Positions 16,143 through 24,253 of a stretch of 31,127 nt of DNA are shown here, in pieces (positions within the stretch are counted from its first letter, which is position 1; each line of letters opens with the position of its first letter). The position numbers and the translations under genes were made by a program. This stretch comes from Methylovulum sp. (GTDB lineage: Bacteria > Pseudomonadota > Gammaproteobacteria > Methylococcales > Methylomonadaceae). Location of the stretch: positions 1 to 31,127 of the forward strand of contig JACXTQ010000160.1 in the NCBI GenBank assembly GCA_016919605.1, given 5' to 3'. Under the pieces are notes generated by a model that was not told the origin of the DNA, did not search any database, and worked only from the letters and a program-made list of their open reading frames with translations.

Positions 16143-16883
16143 ATGACCGATCAAGATAAGTTTTTTACTGACATCACCCGTGTTGAAGATTTTGCTTTCG
16201 ATGAGCGGGTCGCCCGCGTGTTTGATGACATGGTGTCGCGGAGCGTGCCGTTTTATAAAGAAATACAGCGCATCCAAGCCGATTTGGTGATGGACTTTCT
16301 CCCTAAAGACGCAGGCGTGGCCTGTGATTTGGGTTGTTCCACCGGCACTACCTTGGATTATCTGACTCGCCATCCTAACTGCCCCGGCTCCGCTTTGTTC
16401 ATTGGTTATGACAATTCCGCGCCTATGCTGGCGAAGGCGCAAGCAAAATTGTCAGGGCCGGTTGCCAGTGGACAGGTGTCATTACGGCTGGAGGATTTGG
16501 GAAACCTTGGTGGTTTGCCCGATTGCCATGTCGTCATCCTTAATTGGGCGTTGCAGTTTGTCCGCCCCATCGATAGGGAAAGGTTGTTAAAAACCATTTT
16601 TCACGCCCTCAGGCCGGGTGGGCTTTTATTGCTGTCGGAAAAAATCCTCACCAAAGACGCACCGTTAAACCGTTTGTATATCGACCATTATTTACAGTTT
16701 AAAAAATCCCAAAGCGGCTATACCGATGTAGAAAACCAACGCAAGCGCGAAGCCTTGGAAAATGTGCTGATCCCTTACCGTCTGGACGAAAATATGGCAC
16801 TCTTGGAGCGTGCCGGTTTCCAGTACAGGGACACTTATTTCCAATGGTTCAATTTTGTTTGTATGATGGCGGTCAAGGGCTAA
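16143..16883 (+). CDS. cmoA: Carboxy-S-adenosyl-L-methionine synthase
   Basis: A 246-residue class I SAM-fold enzyme that makes carboxy-SAM from SAM and prephenate, for the cmo5U34 modification of tRNA wobble bases. It starts near ITRVEDFAFDERVARVFDDM, which matches the family opening. The SAM-binding motif DLGCSTGTTLDYL is slightly altered from the usual DLGCSLGA. VVILNWALQFVRPIDRERLL and ALRPGGLLLLSEK also match CmoA. ATG 16143 is used; TTG at 16122 would add seven residues. Neither has a clear ribosome binding site. Its partner cmoB often lies next to cmoA but is not seen here. Confidence 0.88.
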   Translation: MTDQDKFFTDITRVEDFAFDERVARVFDDMVSRSVPFYKEIQRIQADLVMDFLPKDAGVACDLGCSTGTTLDYLTRHPNCPGSALFIGYDNSAPMLAKAQAKLSGPVASGQVSLRLEDLGNLGGLPDCHVVILNWALQFVRPIDRERLLKTIFHALRPGGLLLLSEKILTKDAPLNRLYIDHYLQFKKSQSGYTDVENQRKREALENVLIPYRLDENMALLERAGFQYRDTYFQWFNFVCMMAVKG

Positions 16884-16968
16884 TTGGGGCAGGATAAGCG
16901 CACGCCTTGTCAGGCGAATTCGGACAAGCAAATTTGGATAAATAAGGGTGGAGGCCACGGGTTTAGCG

Positions 16969-17700
16969 ATGCTAAAAAATAACCGCTTTATTAAACAATT
17001 GTTCAGCAGTTTCTTGGACTTGCTGCCGATAGTGGTCGTGGTGCTGTTTTTCCAGATCGCCATTATCCGCCAGCCGATCCCCGATGTCGCGCATTTGGTC
17101 ACTGGCACGGTGTTGGTGATTTTAGGCCTCGCCTTGTTTATCCAAGGCTTGGAGCAAAGCCTGTTCCCGCTAGGGGAATCTATGGCTTATGCGTTTGCCC
17201 GTAAAGGCAGCGTGTTCTGGTTGCTGACCTTCGCGTTTTGTTTGGGGTTTGGTACAACGGTTGCCGAGCCCGCCCTGATTGCTATCAGCGATGAGGCCGC
17301 ACGGATTGCCAGCCAAGGGCATATCATCGGTGACTCCGATAACGCCCGAAAAAGCTACGCCTTGGGTTTGCGTTTGACGGTAGCCCTGTCGGTCGGGGTC
17401 GCTATCTTAATCGGCGTATTGCGCATTATTCGCGGTTGGCCTCTGCATTACCTGATTATTGGCGGCTATTGCGTGGTGACGGCGATCACGCCGTTTGCTC
17501 CAGCGGACATTGTCGGCATTGCTTATGATTCGGGGGGAGTGACCACTTCCACGATCACCGTGCCGTTGATTGCTGCCTTAGGGGTGGGTTTGGCGACGGC
17601 GATAAAGGGGCGTAACCCGATGATTGATGGTTTTGGCCTGATTGCTTTCGCCTCCCTGACCCCTATGGTGTTTGTTATGGTTTACGGGATGTTACGATGA
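16969..17700 (+). CDS. DUF1538 family membrane protein, first subunit
   Basis: A 243-residue protein with about six membrane segments. The DUF1538 signatures are present: GFGTTVAEPALIAISDEAAR (about 85-104) and AYDSGGVTTSTITVPLIAAL (about 185-205), then GRNPMIDGFGLIAFASLTPM. A pair of DUF1538 proteins has been reported to act as a cation/proton antiporter (UmpAB), but the family is otherwise little studied. The start is uncertain: ATG at 16969 gives MLKNNRFIKQ, while GTG at 16948 would add seven residues and cover the only GGAGG. Its stop overlaps the start of the next DUF1538 gene (ATGA), pointing to translational coupling and a heteromeric complex. Confidence 0.85.
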   Translation: MLKNNRFIKQLFSSFLDLLPIVVVVLFFQIAIIRQPIPDVAHLVTGTVLVILGLALFIQGLEQSLFPLGESMAYAFARKGSVFWLLTFAFCLGFGTTVAEPALIAISDEAARIASQGHIIGDSDNARKSYALGLRLTVALSVGVAILIGVLRIIRGWPLHYLIIGGYCVVTAITPFAPADIVGIAYDSGGVTTSTITVPLIAALGVGLATAIKGRNPMIDGFGLIAFASLTPMVFVMVYGMLR

Positions 17701-18467
17701 TGGCCTGGTTGTTGCATTTTGCCGAAATGGTACTGGAAACGGGGCGCGACATCTTACCGATAGCCGCGATTATCATTGGTTTTCAGGTGCTGGTCATCCG
17801 TAAGCCTTTGGCGAACCCGCACAAAATTGGCATCGGCTTTATCTATGTGTTGTTGGGTATCGCCTTATTTCTGGAAGGCCTGGATATGGCTCTGTTCCCG
17901 CTAGGTAAGCTGATGGCGACACAATTGACCTCGCCGGAATTTTTAGGCCAAGCCATCACCGCCCCGCGCACTTGGCAGACTTATGGCTGGGTGTATGTGT
18001 TTGCGGCCTGTATCGGTTTTGCCACCACCTTGGCGGAGCCGTCATTGCTGGCGGTCGCCATGAAGGCCGAACAAATTTCCGGTGGTGCGATTAGGGCCTG
18101 GGGCTTGCGCATTGCCGTGTCTATCGGTGTTGCCTTCGGCATTGCCTTGGGGACATTCAGGATTGTCACCGGCACCGAGCTGTATTTTTATATTGTGGTC
18201 GGTTATCTGGTGGTCATTGTCCAAACCTTGTTCGCGCCCAAGGTCATCATCGCCTTGGCCTACGATTCGGGCGGCGTGACCACCTCGACCGTGACCGTGC
18301 CACTGGTCACGGCGTTAGGCTTGGGGCTGGCGGCCGCCGTGCCCGGGCGTAATCCCTTAGTGGACGGTTTTGGCCTGATTGCGTTTGCCAGCCTGTTCCC
18401 CATCATTGCCGTATTAGGTTACGCCCAGTTGGCGCAGTGGCTAGCCCCCCTCCCATCCAAACGTTGA
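17697..18467 (+). CDS. DUF1538 family membrane protein, second subunit
   Basis: A 256-residue paralogue of the preceding gene with the same layout. GFATTLAEPSLLAVAMKAEQ and AYDSGGVTTSTVTVPLVTAL match the corresponding stretches of the first subunit almost residue for residue. GRNPLVDGFGLIAFASLFPI ends the conserved core. The pair therefore arose by tandem duplication and has since diverged, mainly in the loop after the second membrane segment, where this copy has an insert (QLTSPEFLGQAITAPRT). ATG at 17697 overlaps the previous stop by 4 bases; a second ATG follows at 17700. The next gene starts 9 bases after its stop. The likely role is half of a two-subunit ion transporter. Confidence 0.86.
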   Translation: MMAWLLHFAEMVLETGRDILPIAAIIIGFQVLVIRKPLANPHKIGIGFIYVLLGIALFLEGLDMALFPLGKLMATQLTSPEFLGQAITAPRTWQTYGWVYVFAACIGFATTLAEPSLLAVAMKAEQISGGAIRAWGLRIAVSIGVAFGIALGTFRIVTGTELYFYIVVGYLVVIVQTLFAPKVIIALAYDSGGVTTSTVTVPLVTALGLGLAAAVPGRNPLVDGFGLIAFASLFPIIAVLGYAQLAQWLAPLPSKR

Positions 18468-18476
18468 GATTTTCTT

Positions 18477-18827
18477 ATGCACTTTAAATTGATTATTGCT
18501 TTTGTCGATGACGATAAGACCGATCTGGTGTTGGCAACCGCACGTGAAAACGGCGCGAAAGGTGCGACCGTGATCAACAATGCCCGTGGCGAGGGCATGA
18601 AGCAGTCAAAAACCTTTTTCGGCCTCAATCTGGAAGCCCAGCGTGATGTGCTGCTGATGTTGGTTGAAGAGCATCTTAGCCGCCATATTTTGGAAAAAAT
18701 CGCCAGTGTTGCCGAATTTGACAACAAACCTGGCACGGGCATCGCTTTTCAGATTGATGTCGAAGACGCTATCGGCGTAACCCGCCAGATGGAAAAATTA
18801 ACTCAGGAAATTGAGGACAAATTATGA
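18477..18827 (+). CDS. PII-like regulatory protein
   Basis: A 116-residue ferredoxin-fold PII superfamily protein. The pattern is that of PII-like proteins rather than GlnB/GlnK. Strand 2 is GATVINNARGEG, and a short loop (MKQSKTFFGLNLEA) replaces the usual T-loop. Strand 3 is QRDVLLMLVEE, and the B-loop region is KPGTGIAFQIDV. The canonical Tyr51 is absent, so uridylylation is not expected. It probably binds an adenine nucleotide and touches a partner through its loop. Its place between a transporter pair and a CBS protein suggests it gates the DUF1538 complex. It overlaps the next gene by 4 bases. Confidence 0.84.
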   Translation: MHFKLIIAFVDDDKTDLVLATARENGAKGATVINNARGEGMKQSKTFFGLNLEAQRDVLLMLVEEHLSRHILEKIASVAEFDNKPGTGIAFQIDVEDAIGVTRQMEKLTQEIEDKL

Positions 18828-19240
18828 TAAAAAAACCGCTGGTCATCCGCGTCAAAGATGTCATGAAAACCGATTTTGGCTGCATTGACGGCATCGCCAC
18901 CATCGCCGAAGCGTTGCGCACCATGAAATCGCTAAAAACCTCCGTGCTCATCGTCAATAAACGCCATGAGGATGATGAGTATGGCCTTATCAATTCCGGC
19001 GACATCGCCCGCCATGTCCTTGCCAAAGACCGTGCGCCCGAACGCGTGAATGTCTATGAAATTATGAGCAAACCGGTCATTTCCGTGCATCCTGATATGG
19101 ACATCCGTTATTGTTCGCGTCTGTTTGCCGATTATAATTTGGTGCGCGCTCCGGTGATTGCCAACCGCGAGGTCATCGGCATGGTCAGCCCCAATTCGCT
19201 GGTCTTGGATGGCCTGTATTTGCTGTCGGAACAGCGTTAA
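18824..19240 (+). CDS. Two-CBS-domain protein
   Basis: A 138-residue soluble protein made of two CBS domains and nothing else. CBS1 covers about 5-60 (VRIKD-type start VKDVMKTDFGCIDGIATIAE; VLIVNKRHEDDEYGLINSGD). CBS2 covers about 75-130 (VYEIMSKPVISVHPDMDI; APVIANREVIGMVSPNSL). Such Bateman modules bind AMP, ADP, ATP or SAM and control transporters or enzymes. It starts inside the stop of the PII-like gene (ATGA) and ends the four-gene operon. Two different adenine-nucleotide-type sensors in one short transport operon is the notable point. No terminator is visible after it. Confidence 0.85.
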   Translation: MIKKPLVIRVKDVMKTDFGCIDGIATIAEALRTMKSLKTSVLIVNKRHEDDEYGLINSGDIARHVLAKDRAPERVNVYEIMSKPVISVHPDMDIRYCSRLFADYNLVRAPVIANREVIGMVSPNSLVLDGLYLLSEQR

Positions 19241-19273
19241 AATATGCGGGTCAGCTCACATTTTTACAGGCTT

Positions 19274-19302
19274 TTGTGCTGAGAAATAGCATCGGGTAAA
19301 AA
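19274..19302 (+). promoter_or_regulatory. Candidate promoter of the cold-shock gene
   Basis: TTGTGC (19274-19279) and TAAAAA (19297-19302) are 17 bases apart. If used, it gives a leader of about 120 bases before the start at 19430, which fits the long structured leaders of cspA-type genes. Neither hexamer is a close match. Confidence 0.3.
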
Positions 19303-19429
19303 ATATCAGTACAATTCGCTTACAGAGTCAAAATGTTGAGCCAGTGGAAGTCCCTTAAAAATGCTTATCCGGTTATCAATGTTGTAATTCTGTTTTAACC
19401 CGTAAGTCTTAATTTCAGGAGTTTTTCCA

Positions 19430-19633
19430 ATGGCAACAGGTACTGTAAAGTGGTTTAACAACACCAAAGGTTTTGGTTTTATCGCACCGAGCGAAGGCGG
19501 CGAAGATGTGTTCGTACATCATTCCGTGATTCAAGGCGAAGGCTTTAAAACGCTGGCCGAAGGTCAAAAAGTCACTTTCGACATTGAATCAGGCCCTAAA
19601 GGCTTGACTGCAACCAATGTAAGCGGCAAATAA
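19430..19633 (+). CDS. Cold-shock protein, CspA family
   Basis: A 67-residue single cold-shock domain that binds single-stranded RNA and DNA and melts RNA structure. RNP1 (KGFGFI, residues 13-18) and RNP2 (VFVHH, about 27-31) are intact, and it begins MATGTVKWFNNTKGFGF. The ATG follows CAGGAG at good spacing. It is monocistronic, with a long leader and an exceptionally strong terminator. Whether it is cold-induced or constitutive like CspE/CspC cannot be told from the protein. Confidence 0.96.
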   Translation: MATGTVKWFNNTKGFGFIAPSEGGEDVFVHHSVIQGEGFKTLAEGQKVTFDIESGPKGLTATNVSGK

Positions 19634-19655
19634 AGCCCTGCTTGCACTAGGCCTT

Positions 19656-19690
19656 AAAAAAGCTTTTGTGATGGTCACAAAAGCTTTTTT
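19656..19690 (+). terminator. Very strong terminator after the cold-shock gene
   Basis: A perfect 16-bp stem (19656-19671 with 19675-19690) closes on the loop TGG. The upper stem is GCTTTTGTGA/TCACAAAAGC and the lower stem A6/T6, continuing into another T. Being A/T-symmetric it could also work on the minus strand. Confidence 0.93.
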
Positions 19691-19783
19691 TATGCCTGAT
19701 GGGCAGCCTTGTATTTAAAGCATTTGACATTTCCGGTTAATGTGGATATATCAATACCATATTGCTCTAAGGAGAATGCCCTC

Positions 19784-20332
19784 ATGTCAAAAGCTAAACA
19801 CTATTTGCCAGAACCCTCAGATGATCCGGTCGCAACTATCGTTGAGGCCATCGATAAGGATGTCGAACGCGGTGAGGATATTTTGATGCTGGGTTTGGGC
19901 GTGGTCATGCTTTCGTCCACGTTAGCGCCGGTAGCGCCCCCGACGGTGTTGTTGCCGTTGGTCGCGTTGACTTTTGCGATCTCTTCGGGTTGCGCCCGCA
20001 ACAATTATCACAATATGGAACGCAAGCTTAAAGAAGCTATGCTCCAGCTTGAACGGGGCGATAAGGCTATTTTACGCCCGATAGCGGCGGTGTTTGCCGA
20101 ACAGCCCATGCCGCCTTTGGTCGATTCTTATAATCTGCTCAAAAATCTCAAGCGCACTTGGAAAAGCGTGTTAGGTGGCATTATTATCAATCCGTTGTGG
20201 ATGCCAATTTTTTATGTTATGGGTATCCAAATTGTTGAAGAAAAAAACTTAGGCATCTTAAACCGCGCCGTTTGCGGTGTGGAGCAAAAAATAGCGCCCC
20301 CCGCCACCGCTTATGAAGAAGAGCAAGTCTGA
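19784..20332 (+). CDS. Unrecognised membrane-associated protein
   Basis: A 182-residue protein that I do not recognise. The acidic N-terminus (PEPSDDPVATIVEAIDKDVE) precedes a hydrophobic hairpin at about 35-67 (MLGLGVVMLSSTLAP, VLLPLVALTFAISSG). A charged helix follows (NNYHNMERKLKEAMLQLERG). A second hydrophobic stretch covers about 138-158 (GGIIINPLWMPIFYVMGIQ), and the C-terminus is acidic. The ATG at 19784 is chosen because AAGGAG precedes it at 9 bases; the frame is open 25 codons further upstream, but without such a site. It stands alone between the cold-shock terminator and the miaB promoter. No function is proposed. Confidence 0.75.
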   Translation: MSKAKHYLPEPSDDPVATIVEAIDKDVERGEDILMLGLGVVMLSSTLAPVAPPTVLLPLVALTFAISSGCARNNYHNMERKLKEAMLQLERGDKAILRPIAAVFAEQPMPPLVDSYNLLKNLKRTWKSVLGGIIINPLWMPIFYVMGIQIVEEKNLGILNRAVCGVEQKIAPPATAYEEEQV

Positions 20333-20441
20333 CGTTGCTTATGGATAAACCTACTTAAACCTTATAATTTGCCCTGTTTTTTAAAAACCAAATGTTCCGC
20401 TTGGTTGGGGTAGGCTTTATCTTAGCCCATAAGAGTTTTGC

Positions 20442-20468
20442 TTGTTCACGCATGGTTCAGGTTATAAT
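20442..20468 (+). promoter_or_regulatory. Candidate promoter of the miaB operon
   Basis: A perfect -10 TATAAT (20463-20468) lies about 120 bases before miaB. Upstream are TTGTTC (20442-20447, 15-base spacer) and TTGCTT (20438-20443, 19-base spacer); neither spacing is ideal. The -10 is convincing, the -35 is not. Confidence 0.45.
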
Positions 20469-20589
20469 GCCCACCTAAAAGAATCCCATTGATTCATCCT
20501 TGATATTATGCTTAGTAAAACACTGCTTGCGGGTCGCCTAGTGCTTGTCCGCCTCATTGCAGTGATTTTCGGAATGTTTACCCTAAAAT

Positions 20590-21948
20590 ATGACCCAAAA
20601 ACTTTATATTCAAACGAACGGTTGCCAGATGAACGAGTACGATTCCGATAAAATGCGGGATGTACTCCATGCCTCACACGGTTTTGAATTGATTGATGAT
20701 CCCGCCTTGGCGGATGTGTTGTTGCTTAACACCTGTTCCATACGCGAAAAAGCTCAAGAAAAAGTGTTTTCCGCCTTAGGCAAATGGCGTAGGATTAAAG
20801 AAAAGCGCCCCGATGTGGTGATTGGGGTGGGCGGGTGCGTTGCCAGCCAAGAAGGTGCGGACATCCAAAAACGGGCGCCGTTCGTCGACATGGTGTTTGG
20901 CCCGCAAACCTTGCACCGTTTGCCGCAATTGCTTGACCAAGTGCGCAACAAACAGCTGCCCGTGGTCGATATTTCTTTCCCTGAAATTGAAAAGTTTGAC
21001 TCCTTGCCCGAACCGCGTGCCGAAGGCCCGAAAGCCTTTGTGTCGGTGATGGAAGGGTGTAGCAAATACTGCACGTTCTGTGTCGTTCCTTATACGCGTG
21101 GTGAAGAAATTAGCCGGCCACTTAATGATGTGCTGGCGGAAATCACCTCCTTAGCCAAACAAGGGGTGCGTGAAGTTAATTTGTTGGGGCAAAACGTCAA
21201 TGCCTATCGGGGGCTGATGGATGATGGCGACATCGCCGATTTTGCCTTGTTGCTGCATTATGTCGCGGCGATTGACGGCATAGGCCGTATACGCTTCACC
21301 ACCTCGCATCCGGTTGAGTTCACCGATAACCTCATTGAAGCGTTCGCGGAAATTCCACAACTGGTCAATCATTTGCATTTGCCTGTGCAAAGCGGTAGCG
21401 ACACCATCTTAAAGAAAATGAAGCGCGGCCATACTCGTGCCGATTATATCGAAACCATCCGTAAATTGCGGCAAGTGCGCCCCGATATTTGCCTGTCGTC
21501 CGATTTTATCATTGGCTTTCCAGGCGAAACTGATGCCGAATTTGCCGAAACCTTGGCGTTTATTGAAGAGGTGAGGTTCGATTTGTCGTTCAGTTTCATT
21601 TACAGCGCCCGCCCTGGCACCCCCGCCGCCGATTTGCCCGATGATGTGCCGATGGCGGTCAAAAAACAGCGCTTAGAGCAATTTCAAAATCGCATCAATG
21701 CTATGGCGACTGCCATTGGCGAAAGTATGATTGATACCGTGCAAACGGTCTTGGTTGAAGGCCAATCCAAAAAGAACCCCTTGCAAATGCAGGGCAGGAC
21801 GGAAAATAACCGCGTGGTCAATTTTATCGGCCACCCTCGGTTAGCCGGACACTTTGTCGATGTGTTGATTACCGAAGCTTTGCCCAATTCCCTGCGTGGA
21901 CGCTTGGTGGAGTCTTCGGTCAATAAGATTACTGCCACCGTTAATTGA
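20590..21948 (+). CDS. miaB: tRNA-2-methylthio-N6-isopentenyladenosine synthase
   Basis: A 452-residue radical-SAM methylthiotransferase that adds a methylthio group to i6A37 of tRNAs. The N-terminal UPF0004 domain starts YIQTNGCQMNEYDSDKM and carries the auxiliary-cluster cysteines (NGCQMN, LLNTCSIREKA, GVGGCVASQ). The radical-SAM motif C-x3-C-x2-C is in GCSKYCTFCVVPYTRG (about 155-170). A C-terminal TRAM domain follows (VQTVLVEGQSKKN). Length is normal. It heads miaB-ybeZ-ybeY-corC, a conserved order in gammaproteobacteria. ybeZ starts 4 bases after its stop. Confidence 0.97.
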   Translation: MTQKLYIQTNGCQMNEYDSDKMRDVLHASHGFELIDDPALADVLLLNTCSIREKAQEKVFSALGKWRRIKEKRPDVVIGVGGCVASQEGADIQKRAPFVDMVFGPQTLHRLPQLLDQVRNKQLPVVDISFPEIEKFDSLPEPRAEGPKAFVSVMEGCSKYCTFCVVPYTRGEEISRPLNDVLAEITSLAKQGVREVNLLGQNVNAYRGLMDDGDIADFALLLHYVAAIDGIGRIRFTTSHPVEFTDNLIEAFAEIPQLVNHLHLPVQSGSDTILKKMKRGHTRADYIETIRKLRQVRPDICLSSDFIIGFPGETDAEFAETLAFIEEVRFDLSFSFIYSARPGTPAADLPDDVPMAVKKQRLEQFQNRINAMATAIGESMIDTVQTVLVEGQSKKNPLQMQGRTENNRVVNFIGHPRLAGHFVDVLITEALPNSLRGRLVESSVNKITATVN

Positions 21949-21952
21949 TTCT

Positions 21953-22927
21953 ATGATCTCACAGGAAATAGCGCTGCTCCCTGCTGACAACAGCAGATTG
22001 TCCAATTTTTGCGGCCAACTCGATGCCCATTTACGGCAGATTGAAGCCCGCTTGCAAGTCGAAATTGCCAATCGTGGCAACCAGTTTAAGGTTACGGGCT
22101 TGGACAACTCGGTCAAAGCCGCCTGCGCCATTATGCAAAAGCTGTTTGAAAGCACCGAAAAGGAGCTTCTAACAGCGGAAATGATCCATCTGGCCATGCA
22201 GGATGCCTCCATAGATGCTATCTTGGATGAAGAGCAAGCCCAACAACCTCAGCCTAATGTCAGCATCAAAACTAAATGTGGCATGATTAAGGGGCGTGGG
22301 GCCAACCAGCAGGATTATCTGCGCAAAATTGTCAGCCATGACATCAATTTTGGCATAGGCCCTGCCGGAACCGGCAAGACGTTTTTGGCGGTGGCCTGTG
22401 CCATTGAAGCCTTACAGAACGAAAAAGTCAGAAAAATCATTTTGGTGCGGCCTGCGGTTGAAGCGGGTGAAAAACTGGGCTTTTTGCCCGGCGACATGGC
22501 GCAAAAAATTGACCCGTATTTACGGCCTTTGTACGATGCCTTATATGACATGCTGGGCAATGATCGGGTCGAAAAAATGATAGACCGGGGCATTATCGAA
22601 GTCGCCCCCTTAGCGTTCATGCGAGGTCGTACCCTGAATGATGCGTTTATCATCTTGGATGAAGCCCAAAACACCACGGTCGAACAAATCAAGATGTTCC
22701 TGACCCGTATCGGCTTTGGCTCAACGGCGGTGGTCACTGGCGACATCACCCAAGTTGATTTACCTTCCGAAAAAATGTCCGGCCTACGTCATGTCTTGGA
22801 TGTGTTGCAAGACATAGAAGGCATCAGTTTCACGTTTTTTAACAACCGCGATGTGATCAGGCATCCTCTGGTGCAACGTATTGTCAGTGCCTACGAAGCT
22901 TACGATAAAAAAAGCAAGGCTGAATGA
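21953..22927 (+). CDS. ybeZ: PhoH-like ATPase YbeZ
   Basis: A 324-residue PhoH-family P-loop ATPase thought to work with the endonuclease YbeY in ribosome and RNA quality control. Walker A is GPAGTGKTFLAV (about 135-146) and Walker B is AFIILDEAQN. The N-terminal part (about 1-85) resembles a KH-like RNA-binding region. The ATG at 21953 follows the miaB stop by 4 bases; the frame is open further upstream but would overlap miaB. Its end overlaps the start of ybeY by 4 bases, giving translational coupling with its functional partner. Confidence 0.95.
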   Translation: MISQEIALLPADNSRLSNFCGQLDAHLRQIEARLQVEIANRGNQFKVTGLDNSVKAACAIMQKLFESTEKELLTAEMIHLAMQDASIDAILDEEQAQQPQPNVSIKTKCGMIKGRGANQQDYLRKIVSHDINFGIGPAGTGKTFLAVACAIEALQNEKVRKIILVRPAVEAGEKLGFLPGDMAQKIDPYLRPLYDALYDMLGNDRVEKMIDRGIIEVAPLAFMRGRTLNDAFIILDEAQNTTVEQIKMFLTRIGFGSTAVVTGDITQVDLPSEKMSGLRHVLDVLQDIEGISFTFFNNRDVIRHPLVQRIVSAYEAYDKKSKAE

Positions 22928-23409
22928 ACCCCCTTATGAACCAGATCGATATCCAACGGGTATTTGCATCGGACGGGCAGCCGGATAAGGTTTGCCTGCA
23001 ACGCTGGGTTGACACCGTCCTTGCCAACTACCCGCAAGACACCGAAACGGTGATCCGTATTGTCGGCAGCGAAGAAAGCGCCGAACTGAACAGCTACTAC
23101 CGCCATAAACAAGGCCCCACCAACATCCTTAGTTTTCCTTTTGAAGCCCCCGACATTGACGGGTTTGAATCCCCTTTGCTCGGCGACTTGGTGATTTGCG
23201 CCTCGGTATTGGCGGCTGAAGCCCTTGAACAGGGCAAACCCTTGCTTGACCATTGGGCGCATATCGTTATCCACGGCTTGTTGCATTTGCTCGGTTATGA
23301 CCATATTGACGATGCCGATGCCGAGGAAATGGAAGGTAAAGAGATAAGCTTTTTGCAACAATTGAACATTCGTAACCCTTATTTACAGGTAACAGACCAT
23401 GAGCGATGA
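22924..23409 (+). CDS. ybeY: Endoribonuclease YbeY
   Basis: A 161-residue UPF0054 metal-dependent RNase involved in 16S rRNA 3' maturation and 70S quality control. The zinc motif H-x3-H-x5-H is intact in HGLLHLLGYDH (about 119-129). The upstream substrate-binding block TNILSFPFEAP is present as well. It overlaps ybeZ by 4 bases and corC by 11 bases. A second in-frame ATG five codons on (MNQIDIQRV) could be the true start. Confidence 0.96.
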   Translation: MNPLMNQIDIQRVFASDGQPDKVCLQRWVDTVLANYPQDTETVIRIVGSEESAELNSYYRHKQGPTNILSFPFEAPDIDGFESPLLGDLVICASVLAAEALEQGKPLLDHWAHIVIHGLLHLLGYDHIDDADAEEMEGKEISFLQQLNIRNPYLQVTDHER

Positions 23410-24253
23410 CTATCCTCCTAGTAGACACTCTCCGCCGAAAAGTTGGGTTGAAAAACTCGGCCATTTACTCAGCGGAGAGCCACAAGATCTTGAAGATCTC
23501 AAGGAAATATTAAGAGAGGCCCGCGAAAACGAACTGCTGGACACCGATGCCCTAGCTATGATTGAAGGCGTATTGCAAGTCTCGCAAATGCGCGTCAGGG
23601 ACATCATGATCCCGCGCATACAAATGGTGGCTGTTCCCCAAGAGGCGCAACTGGAGGATATTTTCCCCCAAGTCATTGAGTTTTGCCATTCCCGTTATCC
23701 GGTCATAGAAGATGACCGCAGCAAGGTGGTCGGCGTGTTACTGGCGAAAGACCTGCTGACCCATGTGTTGCAAAACAAACCGATGACCGTGCAGCAAATC
23801 ATGCGCCCGCCCTGTGTGATACCCGAAAGTAAGCGCTTGAACGTGCTACTGAAAGAATTGCGCACCAACGGCAACCACATGGCGATAGTCGTTGACGAAT
23901 ACGGCCAAGCCGCCGGATTAGTGACCATTGAGGACATTTTGGAACAAATCGTCGGTGATATTGAGGATGAACACGATGACCATGAAGACCACGGTTACAT
24001 CTTTAAGCGCAATGACTACGAATACCTCATTAAAGCACTGACTCCGATAGAAGAGTTTGACGACTATTTTGCAACCCATCTGGCCACCGATGAATATGAC
24101 ACTGTCGGGGGCTTTGTGGTTAGCCAACTTGAACACATGCCCAAAAAAGGCGAATGCGTAGTCGTTGATGACTTACGCTTTGAAGTGATTAGGGCAGATA
24201 ACCGCCGCGTCCATCTAATCAAACTGAAAATTAGGAAACCTAAGAATGGCTAA
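23399..24253 (+). CDS. corC: CorC/YbeX-like CBS-domain protein
   Basis: A 284-residue cytosolic protein with a CBS pair (about 62-185; VRDIMIPRIQMVAVP, QIMRPPCVIPESKRL, MAIVVDEYGQAAGLVTIEDI) and a C-terminal CorC/HlyC domain (DEYDTVGGFVVSQLEHMPK). It has no membrane domain, so it is the short CorC form. The family is linked to magnesium/cobalt efflux and, in E. coli, to ribosome-related stress phenotypes. It overlaps ybeY at its start and galE at its end (8 bases). Confidence 0.93.
   Translation: MSDDYPPSRHSPPKSWVEKLGHLLSGEPQDLEDLKEILREARENELLDTDALAMIEGVLQVSQMRVRDIMIPRIQMVAVPQEAQLEDIFPQVIEFCHSRYPVIEDDRSKVVGVLLAKDLLTHVLQNKPMTVQQIMRPPCVIPESKRLNVLLKELRTNGNHMAIVVDEYGQAAGLVTIEDILEQIVGDIEDEHDDHEDHGYIFKRNDYEYLIKALTPIEEFDDYFATHLATDEYDTVGGFVVSQLEHMPKKGECVVVDDLRFEVIRADNRRVHLIKLKIRKPKNG

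Noticed and set aside
20507..20650. A 47-codon open frame on + starting MLSKTLLAG and overlapping the start of miaB
   Set aside because: No ribosome binding site, it overlaps a certain gene in another frame, and its hydrophobic look is not matched by any other support.
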